Below are positions 1 through 8,510 of a stretch of DNA of 15,835 nucleotides, piece after piece (position 1 is the stretch's first letter; each line of letters opens with the position of its first letter). The position numbers were made by a program, and so were the translations under genes. The DNA is from Desulfonatronum sp. (lineage in GTDB: Bacteria; Desulfobacterota; Desulfovibrionia; Desulfovibrionales; Desulfonatronaceae): NCBI GenBank assembly GCA_007127655.1, contig SKYX01000401.1, positions 1 through 15,835 of the forward strand, written 5' to 3'. The notes beneath the pieces were generated by a model, which worked only from the letters and a program-made list of their open reading frames with translations, ran no database searches and was not told where the DNA came from.

Positions 1-353
1 AAGCGACTGCTGCGGCCCCATTCCAGCACGTCCAGCCACCACTGGTTGTCGTTGCGGCCGATGCCCATGTGGTTGGGCACGATGTCCATGACCAACCCCA
101 TTCCGGCTTCGCGCAGGGCCGTGCTGAGGGCGTCGAAGCCTTCCCGCCCGCCCAGCTCCGGATTCAGGGACTGGTGATCCACGATGTCGTAGCCATGGGT
201 GGAGCCGGGCCGGGCGGCCAGAATCGGCGACGTATAGACGTGACTGACGCCCATGTCCCGCAAATAGGGCACGATCTCCAGGGCGTCGGCAAAGGTGAAG
301 CCGGCGTGGAATTGCAGCCGGTAGAAGGATGTGGGGGCGTAGAGCGGATTCAT
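1..353 (-). CDS. treY: Malto-oligosyltrehalose synthase TreY, N-terminal part (cut by window edge)
   Basis: TreY rearranges the reducing-end alpha-1,4 bond of a maltodextrin into an alpha,alpha-1,1 bond, giving a trehalosyl-ended chain that TreZ then cleaves to trehalose in the cytoplasm. Only the first 117 codons are present. They begin MNPLYAPTSFYRLQFHAGF and carry the family hallmarks in order: the opening YRLQ...FTF segment, PYL..MGVSHVYTSPIL, PGSTHGYDIVDH, and MDIVPNHMG, which is conserved region I of the GH13 barrel. The ATG at 353 is preceded by a GAGG about 9 bases upstream. The gene lies 48 bases downstream of a DUF2283 gene and on the same strand as glgX, which supplies debranched chains, so the set makes biochemical sense. 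The full protein is usually 700-900 residues; the catalytic acid lies outside the window. Confidence 0.92.
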   Translation of the reverse strand, partial: MNPLYAPTSFYRLQFHAGFTFADALEIVPYLRDMGVSHVYTSPILAARPGSTHGYDIVDHQSLNPELGGREGFDALSTALREAGMGLVMDIVPNHMGIGRNDNQWWLDVLEWGRSSR

Positions 354-401
354 GGATGTGATCCTCAATCTCGAATGGGCGAGTTCGGGGGGACGCGGAA
401 T

Positions 402-620
402 TTATGCCGCAACCGCTTCCCGGATCACGGAGACGTTGAACTGGTGCAGCGGATCGCGTTGCGTATTTTGGGATGCGTCCAGGATCTCAATGGCGACGAT
501 CCTGCCGTCTTTCGCATAGTCGATGACCACGCCTCGCACCTCAAGGGATTCCTCAATCTCCACGTCGGAAAGAAACTCGATGTTCATCAGGTCATGCTTC
601 GGGTCATACTCAATTTTCAT
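402..620 (-). CDS. DUF2283 family small protein, possible antitoxin
   Basis: This is a 72-residue protein beginning MKIEYDPKHDLMNIEFL, the typical opening of DUF2283, with alternating short beta strands (MNIEFL, RGVVIDYAKDGRIVAIEILDAS) and a short C-terminal tail. Its ATG lies inside the end of the upstream DUF4258 gene (11-base overlap), so the two are almost certainly co-translated. A GGGAG lies about 10 bases before the ATG. DUF2283 proteins are often encoded next to DUF4258 proteins, and such pairs are commonly suspected to be toxin-antitoxin modules; by that reasoning this acidic member would be the antitoxin. That role is inference. No DNA-binding motif such as a ribbon-helix-helix is evident. 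Confidence 0.82.
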   Translation of the reverse strand: MKIEYDPKHDLMNIEFLSDVEIEESLEVRGVVIDYAKDGRIVAIEILDASQNTQRDPLHQFNVSVIREAVAA

Positions 621-900
621 AAGCCGGGGTCTCCCAGTATCGGGCGATATCCGATGTTAGATATGCGGTGATTACAGTGCGTTGTCCTTGTATTTCCTCG
701 TAAACCACCCGAAGAAGATACTTTTTATCTCTGACTTGAAGTATCTTTTGCGCGACGGTTCTTCCGCCATGTCCCGCTGTTGTTTGGTCTGGGCGGCAAA
801 CGGCGTCAAGGATCAACTCCTCGGTAATGCCCCGTCTGGCGGCCTTGTTTCGGGCCAAGGGAATGATCGTGATTGGGGCGTCGCCCACGTCGTCCTTCAC
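610..900 (-). CDS. DUF4258 family small protein, possible toxin
   Basis: The product is a 96-residue protein starting at a GTG. It shows the DUF4258 pattern: an N-terminal helix with RRGITEELILDAV, a glycine-containing linker, then strands with QKILQVRDKKYLLRVVYEE and a final RTVITAYLTSDIARYW, the V.TvY.t.....YW signature of the family. The fold is expected to be a small alpha-beta barrel like that of RelE/BrnT-type proteins. The GTG lies 3 bases after the glgX stop codon, and its ribosome-binding GGAG overlaps the end of glgX, so translation is coupled to glgX. It overlaps the following DUF2283 gene by 11 bases. A toxin role is inferred from family pairing and is not shown by the sequence. 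Confidence 0.82.
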   Translation of the reverse strand: MKDDVGDAPITIIPLARNKAARRGITEELILDAVCRPDQTTAGHGGRTVAQKILQVRDKKYLLRVVYEEIQGQRTVITAYLTSDIARYWETPAYEN

Positions 901-903
901 GGT

Positions 904-3084
<2,181 letters not shown>

Positions 3085-3161
3085 GGTGTTGCTCCTGAAG
3101 AAGATTGTCAAAAATGGCTGATGGATGGCGACGGTTCTTGAAGCCGGGCCAACGAGAGGCT

Positions 3162-3181
3162 TCCCCGTTGCATGACGGGGA
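3162..3181. promoter_or_regulatory. Inverted repeat in the glgX leader
   Basis: TCCCCGT at 3162-3168 and ACGGGGA at 3175-3181 form perfect 7-base arms around a 6-base TGCATG loop, about 80 bases before the glgX start. It could be a protein-binding operator or an RNA hairpin in the leader. It lacks a T tract in either direction, so it is not a classical terminator. Confidence 0.35.
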
Positions 3182-3198
3182 TAGGGGATGGCCCGATG

Positions 3199-3215
3199 CG
3201 AGCCGTTACGAGCCG
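3199..3215. promoter_or_regulatory. Helical-turn direct repeat upstream of glgX
   Basis: CGAGCCG occurs at 3199-3205 and again at 3209-3215. The 10-base period places both copies on one face of the helix, as with operators bound by tandem regulator subunits. It lies 115-131 bases upstream of the glgX start. The assignment rests on the repeat alone. Confidence 0.22.
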
Positions 3216-3383
3216 AAACCGAATCGTCGCCCCAAAGCCGAACAGTCATGAATGTATTGATTTGTTCGCTCTTTTCGATTCCAGTGCCCCCAGAGTAAGC
3301 CCATTGTCCGGTTCTTGCAAATGCGGGATGCCGTGCCCCGCTGGTACATGACACGTTCTTTTCCGAAAGCCGGTTGTCGCCTT

Positions 3384-4187
3384 TCAGACTGAGCGGCGTG
3401 GTGCTCGAGCAGCCTGGACCAGGGCGCGGAACAGGCGTTGTTGGCGGCGGTGGTGGGGGAGGTATTCGGGGTGCCATTGGACGCCGACGACAAAGGGTTT
3501 GGACGTCTCCTCAACGGCCTGGATCACGCCGTTGGGCTCCCGGGCCGTGACGCGCACGGTTTCGCCGAGTTGGTCCACGGCCTGATCATGCAAAGCGTTG
3601 ATGCCGCAGGTCACGCAACCGAGGATGCCGGCCAGGCGGGAGTCCGGCTCCACGTGGATGGTTTTGCGGGGCAGCAGGCTGCGGATGTTAGGGGATTCCT
3701 GGTAAAAACCGGTCAGGTGCTGGTGCAGGGTGCCGCCCAGGGTTACGTTGATCAGTTGCGCGCCGCGGCAGATGCCCAGGATGGGCAGGTCGCTGTCCAG
3801 GGCCGCGCGGAGCAGGCTTTGTTCCAGTTCGTCGCGGTTCGTGTTCAGGCCGGGGTTGCGGGTGGTCAGGATTCTGCGGATCAGGAGCATCAGAGGAAAG
3901 GCCAGCAGGGCCAGGCCGCGGCGAAACCAGCCTGTTTCGCCGCGCGTGATTTCCTCGGCCATTATTTCGGGAGGCCTCATCAACTCCGCGCCGTACAAAT
4001 CCGGTGCCACGTCCGCGCCGCCGCCGATGATCAGGCCGTCCAACTCCTGAACGTGGCAAGGGCGCTGGGGCGTGACCCGCAAAGCACGGCCGCCGGCCCG
4101 CCAAACCGCCAGGCGGGTGAACCACCAAGCGGCCAGGCCGCCGTGATCCGGCCCGGTGACGCCGATCACCGGCCTTTTCCAACTCAT
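3384..4187 (-). CDS. Class I glutamine amidotransferase-like hydrolase (peptidase C26, PuuD-like)
   Basis: The product is a 267-residue cytoplasmic hydrolase of the gamma-glutamyl-GABA hydrolase family, which cleaves gamma-glutamyl amide bonds. It has the family opening (KRPVIGVTGPDHGG), the nucleophile elbow PILGICRGAQLINV with Cys140, and VQWHPEYLP with His239 and Glu241, completing the triad. A SLLPRKTIHVEPDSRLAGIL stretch matches the PuuD-type insert that precedes the final strand. The frame remains open to 4352, but the ATG at 4187 overlaps the upstream amidoligase stop in an ATGA; an ATG at 4199 is also possible. Coupling to an amidoligase suggests that the two enzymes form and break, or exchange, the same kind of amide bond. 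The actual substrate is unknown; spermidine or putrescine catabolism is not supported by other pathway genes here. Confidence 0.86.
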   Translation of the reverse strand: MSWKRPVIGVTGPDHGGLAAWWFTRLAVWRAGGRALRVTPQRPCHVQELDGLIIGGGADVAPDLYGAELMRPPEIMAEEITRGETGWFRRGLALLAFPLMLLIRRILTTRNPGLNTNRDELEQSLLRAALDSDLPILGICRGAQLINVTLGGTLHQHLTGFYQESPNIRSLLPRKTIHVEPDSRLAGILGCVTCGINALHDQAVDQLGETVRVTAREPNGVIQAVEETSKPFVVGVQWHPEYLPHHRRQQRLFRALVQAARAPRRSV

Positions 4188-5182
4188 CGCTTCAGCCATG
4201 TTCCCAGCATCTCCATCCATTCGTCCACCATCCGGCCCACGACTTCTCCGGGTTTTTCCAGGTAGGCCCGGGCGTGCTCCCGCAAGCGGTCCTTGTCCGC
4301 GGCCAGTTTTTCCACCATGATCCAGTCGTTCCACGGCTTGGCCAGGGACCATTCCGGTTCGTCGATCTGGCAGTTGGGCAGGCGGTAGTGGAACGCCGGC
4401 CTGGGCTTGATCAGGTGGGTCTCCACCGGCGCGCTCATGACCAGGTCTCGTTCCAGGTGCGCGAACAGCGGGAGCATGTCCAGGGGGCGGTTGCGGGTGG
4501 GATTGTGTAGGAGGTAGTCGCGGATCAGGCCAGGGATGTCGGGCGCGTAGCCTTCATCCAGAAGCAGGCGGGCGTATCCGCTGGGAAAGGCGCGGATGAA
4601 TGGCGATATCTTGCGGGTGATGTCCACGGTGCCCCGCTCGGTGAGCCGGTCGTGGAGCAGCACGTAGGCGCGCAGGATATCCCGCAGGTGGACTGCGTCC
4701 AGATCGGCGGCCTCCACGTTGAACTGCGCCCCGAAGGCGTAGACCAGGGCCGCGCGGGTGCCTTTGGCCCCGTCCAGGCGCAGTCTGTCCCGCAAGGCGT
4801 CCATGTCCTCCAGGGCCGTGACCGGAATGGGGGGGGCCACCACCTCGCTGGGCACGACGTTCGCAGCCAGACGGGCCAGCATGGTATCGAAGGCCTGTTG
4901 GTCGTCCATGGCGTCCAGGTTGATGCCGACCTGAGCCAGATAGGGTCGGTATTCGTGATTCTTGAGCAGGCTGGCGTCCAGTTCCACGTTGAACGTTCCG
5001 TGGCGTGTCTCCAGGACATTGATTTCAAAAGGACTTTTGGAATCGATGTGGCCGCCGAACAGCTCCTTGACCGCCTGGGCCATGGCCGGCAGCTCCAGTC
5101 CGGCCATTTCCAACTCCACGCCCACGCGACGGACCTCGCCGTCAGGGGCGTGCATCTGGTCGGGCAGGATGAATCGAGGCAT
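4184..5182 (-). CDS. Amidoligase_2 family protein (glutamine synthetase-like COOH-NH2 ligase)
   Basis: The product is a 332-residue putative ATP-dependent ligase that joins a carboxylate to an amine. Evidence is the N-terminal RRVGVELEM (residues 18-26), the acidic metal/ATP-binding strand of the glutamine synthetase/GCS-like fold. It is followed by HGTFNVELDASL and VPSEVVAPPIP, the (E/V)(L/V)(V/A)(S/A)PP motif of the family, then FGAQFNVEAADLDAVHLRD and PAFHYRLPNCQIDEPEW. There are no membrane segments or signal peptide. The ATG at 5182 is preferred over an upstream ATG at 5221 because GGAG lies 5 bases before it and the conserved region starts soon after. The stop overlaps the start of the amidotransferase-like gene, a pairing reported by comparative genomics of amidoligases. 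Substrate is unknown; a peptide or small-molecule amide product is inference. Confidence 0.86.
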   Translation of the reverse strand: MPRFILPDQMHAPDGEVRRVGVELEMAGLELPAMAQAVKELFGGHIDSKSPFEINVLETRHGTFNVELDASLLKNHEYRPYLAQVGINLDAMDDQQAFDTMLARLAANVVPSEVVAPPIPVTALEDMDALRDRLRLDGAKGTRAALVYAFGAQFNVEAADLDAVHLRDILRAYVLLHDRLTERGTVDITRKISPFIRAFPSGYARLLLDEGYAPDIPGLIRDYLLHNPTRNRPLDMLPLFAHLERDLVMSAPVETHLIKPRPAFHYRLPNCQIDEPEWSLAKPWNDWIMVEKLAADKDRLREHARAYLEKPGEVVGRMVDEWMEMLGTWLKR

Positions 5183-5381
5183 ATACGCTCCAGTGTGTTG
5201 CCGGGAATGGTGTTTGGTCACCGCAGGGCCTGGAGGGCCCGCTCGAAAGGGTGTAGGTAGGATTAAGCGTAACGGCGCGGGCCGGGCAAGTCAAAATCGA
5301 GACTCGGCAACGACGTCCACGTCTTACGGCAACGGCAGTTCCATCGGCAATTTTGCCGTCATCTCCATCCCCCTCGCCGCC

Positions 5382-6410
5382 ATGACCACCTTCATTTGGA
5401 TCGGAATCCTGATCTGCCTGACCCAGTCGGCCATGCTCTCCGGGTTGAATCTGGCCTATTTCTCCGTGGGCAAGCTCCACCTGGAGATGGAGTCCTCCCG
5501 GGGCAACGTGCATGCCCGGCGGGTCTTACACCTGCGCCGGGACGCCAACCTCCTGTTGGTGACCATCCTCTGGTCCAACGTGGGGGTGAACGTCCTTTTG
5601 GCCCTCTTGTCCGGCTCCGTGCTTGCCGGAGTGGCCGCGTTTTTGTTTTCCACCGTGCTGATCACTATTTGCGGGGAAATCATGCCCCAGGCGTACTTCT
5701 CCCGGAACGCGCTGCGGATGGGGGCCCTGCTGGCCCCGGTGATCCGGGTCTACCAGATTGTCCTGTACCCCGTGACCAAGCCCACGGCCATGCTTCTGGA
5801 CAAGTGGTTGGGGCCCGAGGGGATCAGTTACTTTCGGGAGCGGGATTTGCGGGAGCTGATCAAGATGCACATGGAGTCGGCCTCCACGGAGATTGACAAG
5901 GTGGAGGGCAAGGGAAGCCTCAATTTTTTGGCTCTGGACGATCTGCCCGTGGCCGCTGAGGGCGAGAGCGCGGACCCGAGAAGCATCCTGACCATGAAAT
6001 TCGAGCAGGATAGACCCGTCTTTCCCCCCATCAGGCCTTCCAGCACGGATCCGTTTCTCAATCTCGTGCAAAGCTCTGGAAAAACCTGGGTGATCCTTGT
6101 GGACCAGGAGGGAGAGCCGCGCTACGTCGTGAACGTGGCCTCCTTTCTCCGGGAGGCCTTCTTTGATCCGGGAAATTTCAACCCTATGGCCCACTGTCAC
6201 CGGCCGATCATCGTTCACGACCCCATGGTTAGCCTGGGAGACGTGATTCCGAGGCTGAAAGTTCAATCCGAACGAACCGACGATGACGTGATCGACAACG
6301 ATATCATCCTCTATTGGGGCGAGGAAAAGCACGTGATCACCGGCTCGGACATTCTCGGCAGGCTACTGCGGGGGATCGTGCGGGAGGAGCCCAAACCGGT
6401 GCAAGGATAA
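5382..6410 (+). CDS. CNNM/DUF21 transmembrane protein with CBS-like cytoplasmic region
   Basis: The product has 342 residues. Residues 1-165 are a DUF21 (CNNM) membrane domain: TM1 about 3-27 with the SGLN motif (20-23), TM2 and TM3 about 57-97 with SNVGVN (65-70), a GEIMPQ turn (98-103) equivalent to the GEI(I/M)PK motif, and a fourth hydrophobic segment about 113-134. The second half (about 200-330) resembles a divergent CBS pair (WVILVDQEGEPRYVV, HVITGSDILGRLL). CNNM/CorC proteins are linked to Mg2+ efflux and sometimes Na+ handling. No C-terminal CorC_HlyC domain follows. The ATG at 5382 is the only start near the conserved region but has no clear ribosome-binding site, so the start is less certain than the family. 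It is divergent from the amidoligase gene. Confidence 0.85.
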   Translation: MTTFIWIGILICLTQSAMLSGLNLAYFSVGKLHLEMESSRGNVHARRVLHLRRDANLLLVTILWSNVGVNVLLALLSGSVLAGVAAFLFSTVLITICGEIMPQAYFSRNALRMGALLAPVIRVYQIVLYPVTKPTAMLLDKWLGPEGISYFRERDLRELIKMHMESASTEIDKVEGKGSLNFLALDDLPVAAEGESADPRSILTMKFEQDRPVFPPIRPSSTDPFLNLVQSSGKTWVILVDQEGEPRYVVNVASFLREAFFDPGNFNPMAHCHRPIIVHDPMVSLGDVIPRLKVQSERTDDDVIDNDIILYWGEEKHVITGSDILGRLLRGIVREEPKPVQG

Positions 6411-6625
6411 CGGCGCGGGTGGCGGCGAAAGAGTGGATTGCATGGCAATGACATTGGTCTGCGGCGGAAACGGAGAAAATGGAGTTGCCAGCTTCTCTTG
6501 ATCCACCAGTTACAATGCGTCCGGTTGATCATCCTCCCCCTTGCGCATACCCTACGTTTGCTTTGGAGCATCTTGTCGCGAGGTTGGGGGCGACAAAGTC
6601 GAGCACTGATAAAAATGGAGATACC

Positions 6626-6943
6626 ATGCTGGAAAATCGGGAAGCCTACATTCGCAAGCTGAAGGCCAAAATCGACGAATGGAATGCCGATATTGACAAG
6701 TTGGCGGCAAAGGCCAAACAGGTCAAAGCGGAAAAGGAAATCGAATACCGCGACCAGATCGAAGCCCTGCGGTCCAAGCGCGGCGAGATGGAAGAGAAGA
6801 TAGCCGAGTTGCGCAAGGGCGGCGAGACTAGTTGGGAAGATCTCAGAAAAAATCTGGAACGGTCATGGGAAGCGCTGAAAGAGGGTTATGTCGCGGCAAA
6901 GACCCGGTATGATCGGGATACCAGGGATGACTCCGAAAAGTAG
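6626..6943 (+). CDS. Small charged coiled-coil protein, sll1863-type stress response family
   Basis: The product is a 105-residue, highly charged protein predicted to be nearly all helix: MLENREAYIRKLKAKIDEW, then heptad-like segments rich in Lys, Glu and Ala, ending with WEDLRKNLERSWEALKEGY. The R-A-Y-(I/V)-(R/E)-K-L-K-A-(K/Q)-(I/L)-D-E-W-N-A-(D/E)-I-D-K-L opening is characteristic of the sll1863 family, often named stress response proteins; the biochemical role is unknown. No signal peptide is present, so it is cytosolic. The ATG at 6626 has GGAG 4-5 bases before it; the frame is open upstream to 6479 but that stretch is not family-like. A second, exported protein of similar composition lies 209 bases downstream. 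Confidence 0.83.
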   Translation: MLENREAYIRKLKAKIDEWNADIDKLAAKAKQVKAEKEIEYRDQIEALRSKRGEMEEKIAELRKGGETSWEDLRKNLERSWEALKEGYVAAKTRYDRDTRDDSEK

Positions 6944-6968
6944 GAATGTTTTATTACTATTCAGCACA

Positions 6969-7086
6969 GCCTGGGATAGCCTCATGCCCAGGCTGGATTC
7001 CCGCCTTCGAGGGAATGACGTGCTGTTCAATGCCGTCCCCGGGTCAGTCATGCCCGCGAAGGCGGGCGCGTTAGCGCTATCCAGGC
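6969..7086. repeat. MITE-like element: terminal inverted repeats around two opposed REP-type palindromes
   Basis: The ends are GCCTGGGATAGC (6969-6980) and GCTATCCAGGC (7076-7086), which are inverted copies differing by one base. Inside are two palindromes. ATTCCC-N8-GGGAAT (6997-7016) has the shape of a dRS3-type repeat. GCCCGC-GAAG-GCGGGC (7052-7067) is its inverted counterpart: the reverse complement of the right unit gives GGAT...CCCGCCTTCGCGGGCATGAC against GGATTCCCGCCTTCGAGGGAATGAC on the left. No coding capacity is apparent. It is probably a non-autonomous mobile repeat or BIME-like pair, and may also act as a transcript-stabilising or terminating structure between the flanking genes. 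Confidence 0.72.
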
Positions 7087-7152
7087 CGCTTTTACTCGGA
7101 TGAGCTGAGTAGCTGAAGTTTTATTTAGTGCGTTGAAAATCAGGAGGAAATC

Positions 7153-7659
7153 ATGAAATATGAATGGTATCGAACAATAGGCGTGGCTGTGCTGGCAATG
7201 GCAATGATCATCTGCTTGCCGGGGATCGGTTTGGCCCAGAATGTCGAGCAAGCTCCGGACGAAGCCTCCTTTGAGGACGTTCGCCGAGAGATGCGGGAAC
7301 TGGGGCGGGCCCTTGGGCAGTACGGGGCGGAGCAGCGGGACAAGGCTCTGGAGCGCTCCAAGCCGGCCTTGGAGGATTTGGACCGTCGCCTGGACGCTTT
7401 GGAAACGTCCATTGAGAACAATTGGGACGAGATGAGCCAGGCCGCCCGGGAGGCTTCGCGCGAAGCGATGCGGGAGCTGCGGCGGCAACGGGTGGAGCTG
7501 GCTGAAAAGTACGGCGCTCTGAAAAGTTCCTCGGCCGGGGCCTGGGAACAAATGCGGGAGGGGTTTCTGGACGCCTTTTCCGTGCTTAACGAGGCCTGGG
7601 AGAAGTCCATCCAGGAGTTCCGCGAAGAACACGACGGCCAGGACGGCGTCACGTTGTAG
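7153..7659 (+). CDS. Exported coiled-coil protein of unknown function
   Basis: The product has 168 residues. A signal peptide spans about residues 1-28 (hydrophobic core IGVAVLAMAMIICLPGIG, likely cleavage GLA|QN). The mature part is almost entirely charged helix with regularly spaced aromatic and Leu positions (REMRELGRALGQYG, ALEDLDRRLDALETSIENNW, AWEQMREGFLDAFSVLNEAW), indicating a periplasmic coiled coil. Its W-x-x-(M/L) and E-A-W patterns resemble the cytosolic coiled-coil protein at 6626-6943, so the two may be distant relatives serving different compartments. Translation should be strong: a perfect AGGAGG lies at 7142-7147, 5 bases before the ATG. Function is not recognisable. Downstream lies a small beta-sandwich-like gene after 72 bases. 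Confidence 0.8.
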   Translation: MKYEWYRTIGVAVLAMAMIICLPGIGLAQNVEQAPDEASFEDVRREMRELGRALGQYGAEQRDKALERSKPALEDLDRRLDALETSIENNWDEMSQAAREASREAMRELRRQRVELAEKYGALKSSSAGAWEQMREGFLDAFSVLNEAWEKSIQEFREEHDGQDGVTL

Positions 7660-7731
7660 GTGGGAAGGTAAACGTTGGTTTGGAGCCGATTGGGCATAAC
7701 CATGAATCATGTCAAAGGATAAGGATTTTTC

Positions 7732-8205
7732 ATGCGCAAACGTATTATTTCGCCCGGGGCGACGGACCCCGCTGCCCCGGAAGGGGAGTGGCTGAACCTG
7801 GAGGATGTCGCGGAAGTGGAAATCACCTCCGAGGATCCGGAGCATCCCATTGAGCACGCCCTGTTGCCAGGGCATCTCGCCGGGTGGAGGGCCGGAACGG
7901 CCGGAGAGCAGACCATCCGGTTTCTCTTCAACGAACCCCGGAGTCTCCGCAGAATCTGGATTCATTTCGAGGAAGCCGAAGTGGAACGGACCCACGAGTT
8001 TGTCCTGCGCTGGTCCGCCGATAACGGCAAGACCTTCACGGACATCGTGCGCCAACAGTGGAATTTCAGTCCGGACGGGATGCAAGAGGAGAGCGAAAAC
8101 ATCTACCTGGACGCCACAGGCGCGACCACACTGGAACTGACCATCAAACCGGATATCAGCAACGAGAATGCCGTTGCCAGCTTGGCTCAGTTTCGAATAG
8201 GGTAG
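7732..8205 (+). CDS. Small probable beta-sandwich (discoidin/carbohydrate-binding-like) protein
   Basis: The product has 157 residues with no signal peptide or membrane segment. The sequence alternates beta strands and loops: EHALLPGHLAGWRAGTAGEQ, then TIRFLFNEPRSLRRIWIHF, EFVLRWSADNGKTFTDIVRQQWNF, TTLELTIKPD and ASLAQFRIG. This order (W-R-A near the N-terminus, an I.F.F strand, a surface-sensing L.WS.DNGKTF strand, a terminal LAQFRI) is what a galactose-binding-like F5/8C fold shows. Such domains bind sugars or other ligands, but without an exported location the ligand here is unclear. The ATG at 7732 is preceded by AAGGAT about 5 bases upstream. The stop is 22 bases before mrpF, leaving no obvious room for a separate promoter. 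Confidence 0.72.
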   Translation: MRKRIISPGATDPAAPEGEWLNLEDVAEVEITSEDPEHPIEHALLPGHLAGWRAGTAGEQTIRFLFNEPRSLRRIWIHFEEAEVERTHEFVLRWSADNGKTFTDIVRQQWNFSPDGMQEESENIYLDATGATTLELTIKPDISNENAVASLAQFRIG

Positions 8206-8227
8206 AGTTTGCCCTTAAAGACCCTCC

Positions 8228-8506
8228 ATGCAGACCTTTTATCTCGGCGTGGCCTGTTTTCTTCTGCTGACCATGATTGTCGGTCTGATCCGGGTGTTTC
8301 GCGGGCCGCGGCAGGAGGATCGCCTGGTGGCGGTCCAGTTGTTCGGGACCACGGGGGTGGCTGTTTTGCTGCTGTTGGCCACGGCCTTCGACGCTCCGGC
8401 CATGCGTAACGCGGCCATGGTCTTCGCCGTGCTGGCCGTGTTGGCGGTGATGGCTTTCGTGCGCGGTTCCGGTGAGCGCGGCGGAGGCGGCGGGGCAGGG
8501 GGGTAG
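8228..8506 (+). CDS. mrpF: Mrp antiporter subunit MrpF
   Basis: The product is a 92-residue inner-membrane subunit with three hydrophobic helices (about 4-24, 34-53, 61-79). The family signature RVFRGPRQEDRLVAVQLFGT (residues 22-41) sits between TM1 and TM2 as in MrpF/MnhF, and the third helix follows the usual ...NAAMVFAVLAVLAV pattern. MrpF is one of the small subunits of the multi-subunit cation/proton antiporter and is needed for complex assembly. The Gly-rich C-terminal tail (about 82-92) is longer than usual. The Shine-Dalgarno sequence is weak. It is the first antiporter gene in the run and its stop is 4 bases before the mrpG start chosen here. Confidence 0.92.
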   Translation: MQTFYLGVACFLLLTMIVGLIRVFRGPRQEDRLVAVQLFGTTGVAVLLLLATAFDAPAMRNAAMVFAVLAVLAVMAFVRGSGERGGGGGAGG

Positions 8507-8510
8507 AAGC

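Larger units (their letters stand above)
3085..3383. other. Intergenic region upstream of glgX
   Basis: This 299-base gap separates the glutamine amidotransferase-like gene from glgX on the same strand. Its length suggests that glgX has its own promoter. The best sigma70-like pair I can find on the minus strand is TTGCAA (3320-3315) and TACTCT (3297-3292) with 17 bases between; the match is weak. The gap also holds an inverted repeat at 3162-3181 and a direct repeat at 3199-3215, listed separately. No convincing gene, RNA or T-rich terminator is seen. Confidence 0.5.

Noticed and set aside
3085..3477. Open extension of the glgX frame by 131 codons
   Set aside because: It has no homology-like sequence, overlaps the end of the neighbouring gene, and the ATG at 3084 has a good AGGAG.
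5226..5240. GGGCC-TGGAG-GGCCC hairpin between the divergent genes as a terminator
   Set aside because: The stem is short, lacks a T tract, and lies between two divergent starts where a terminator is not expected.
6443..6457. Sigma54-like TGGCAA-N5-TTGG upstream of the coiled-coil gene
   Set aside because: The -12 element has GG rather than the essential GC, and the site is about 170 bases from the start codon.
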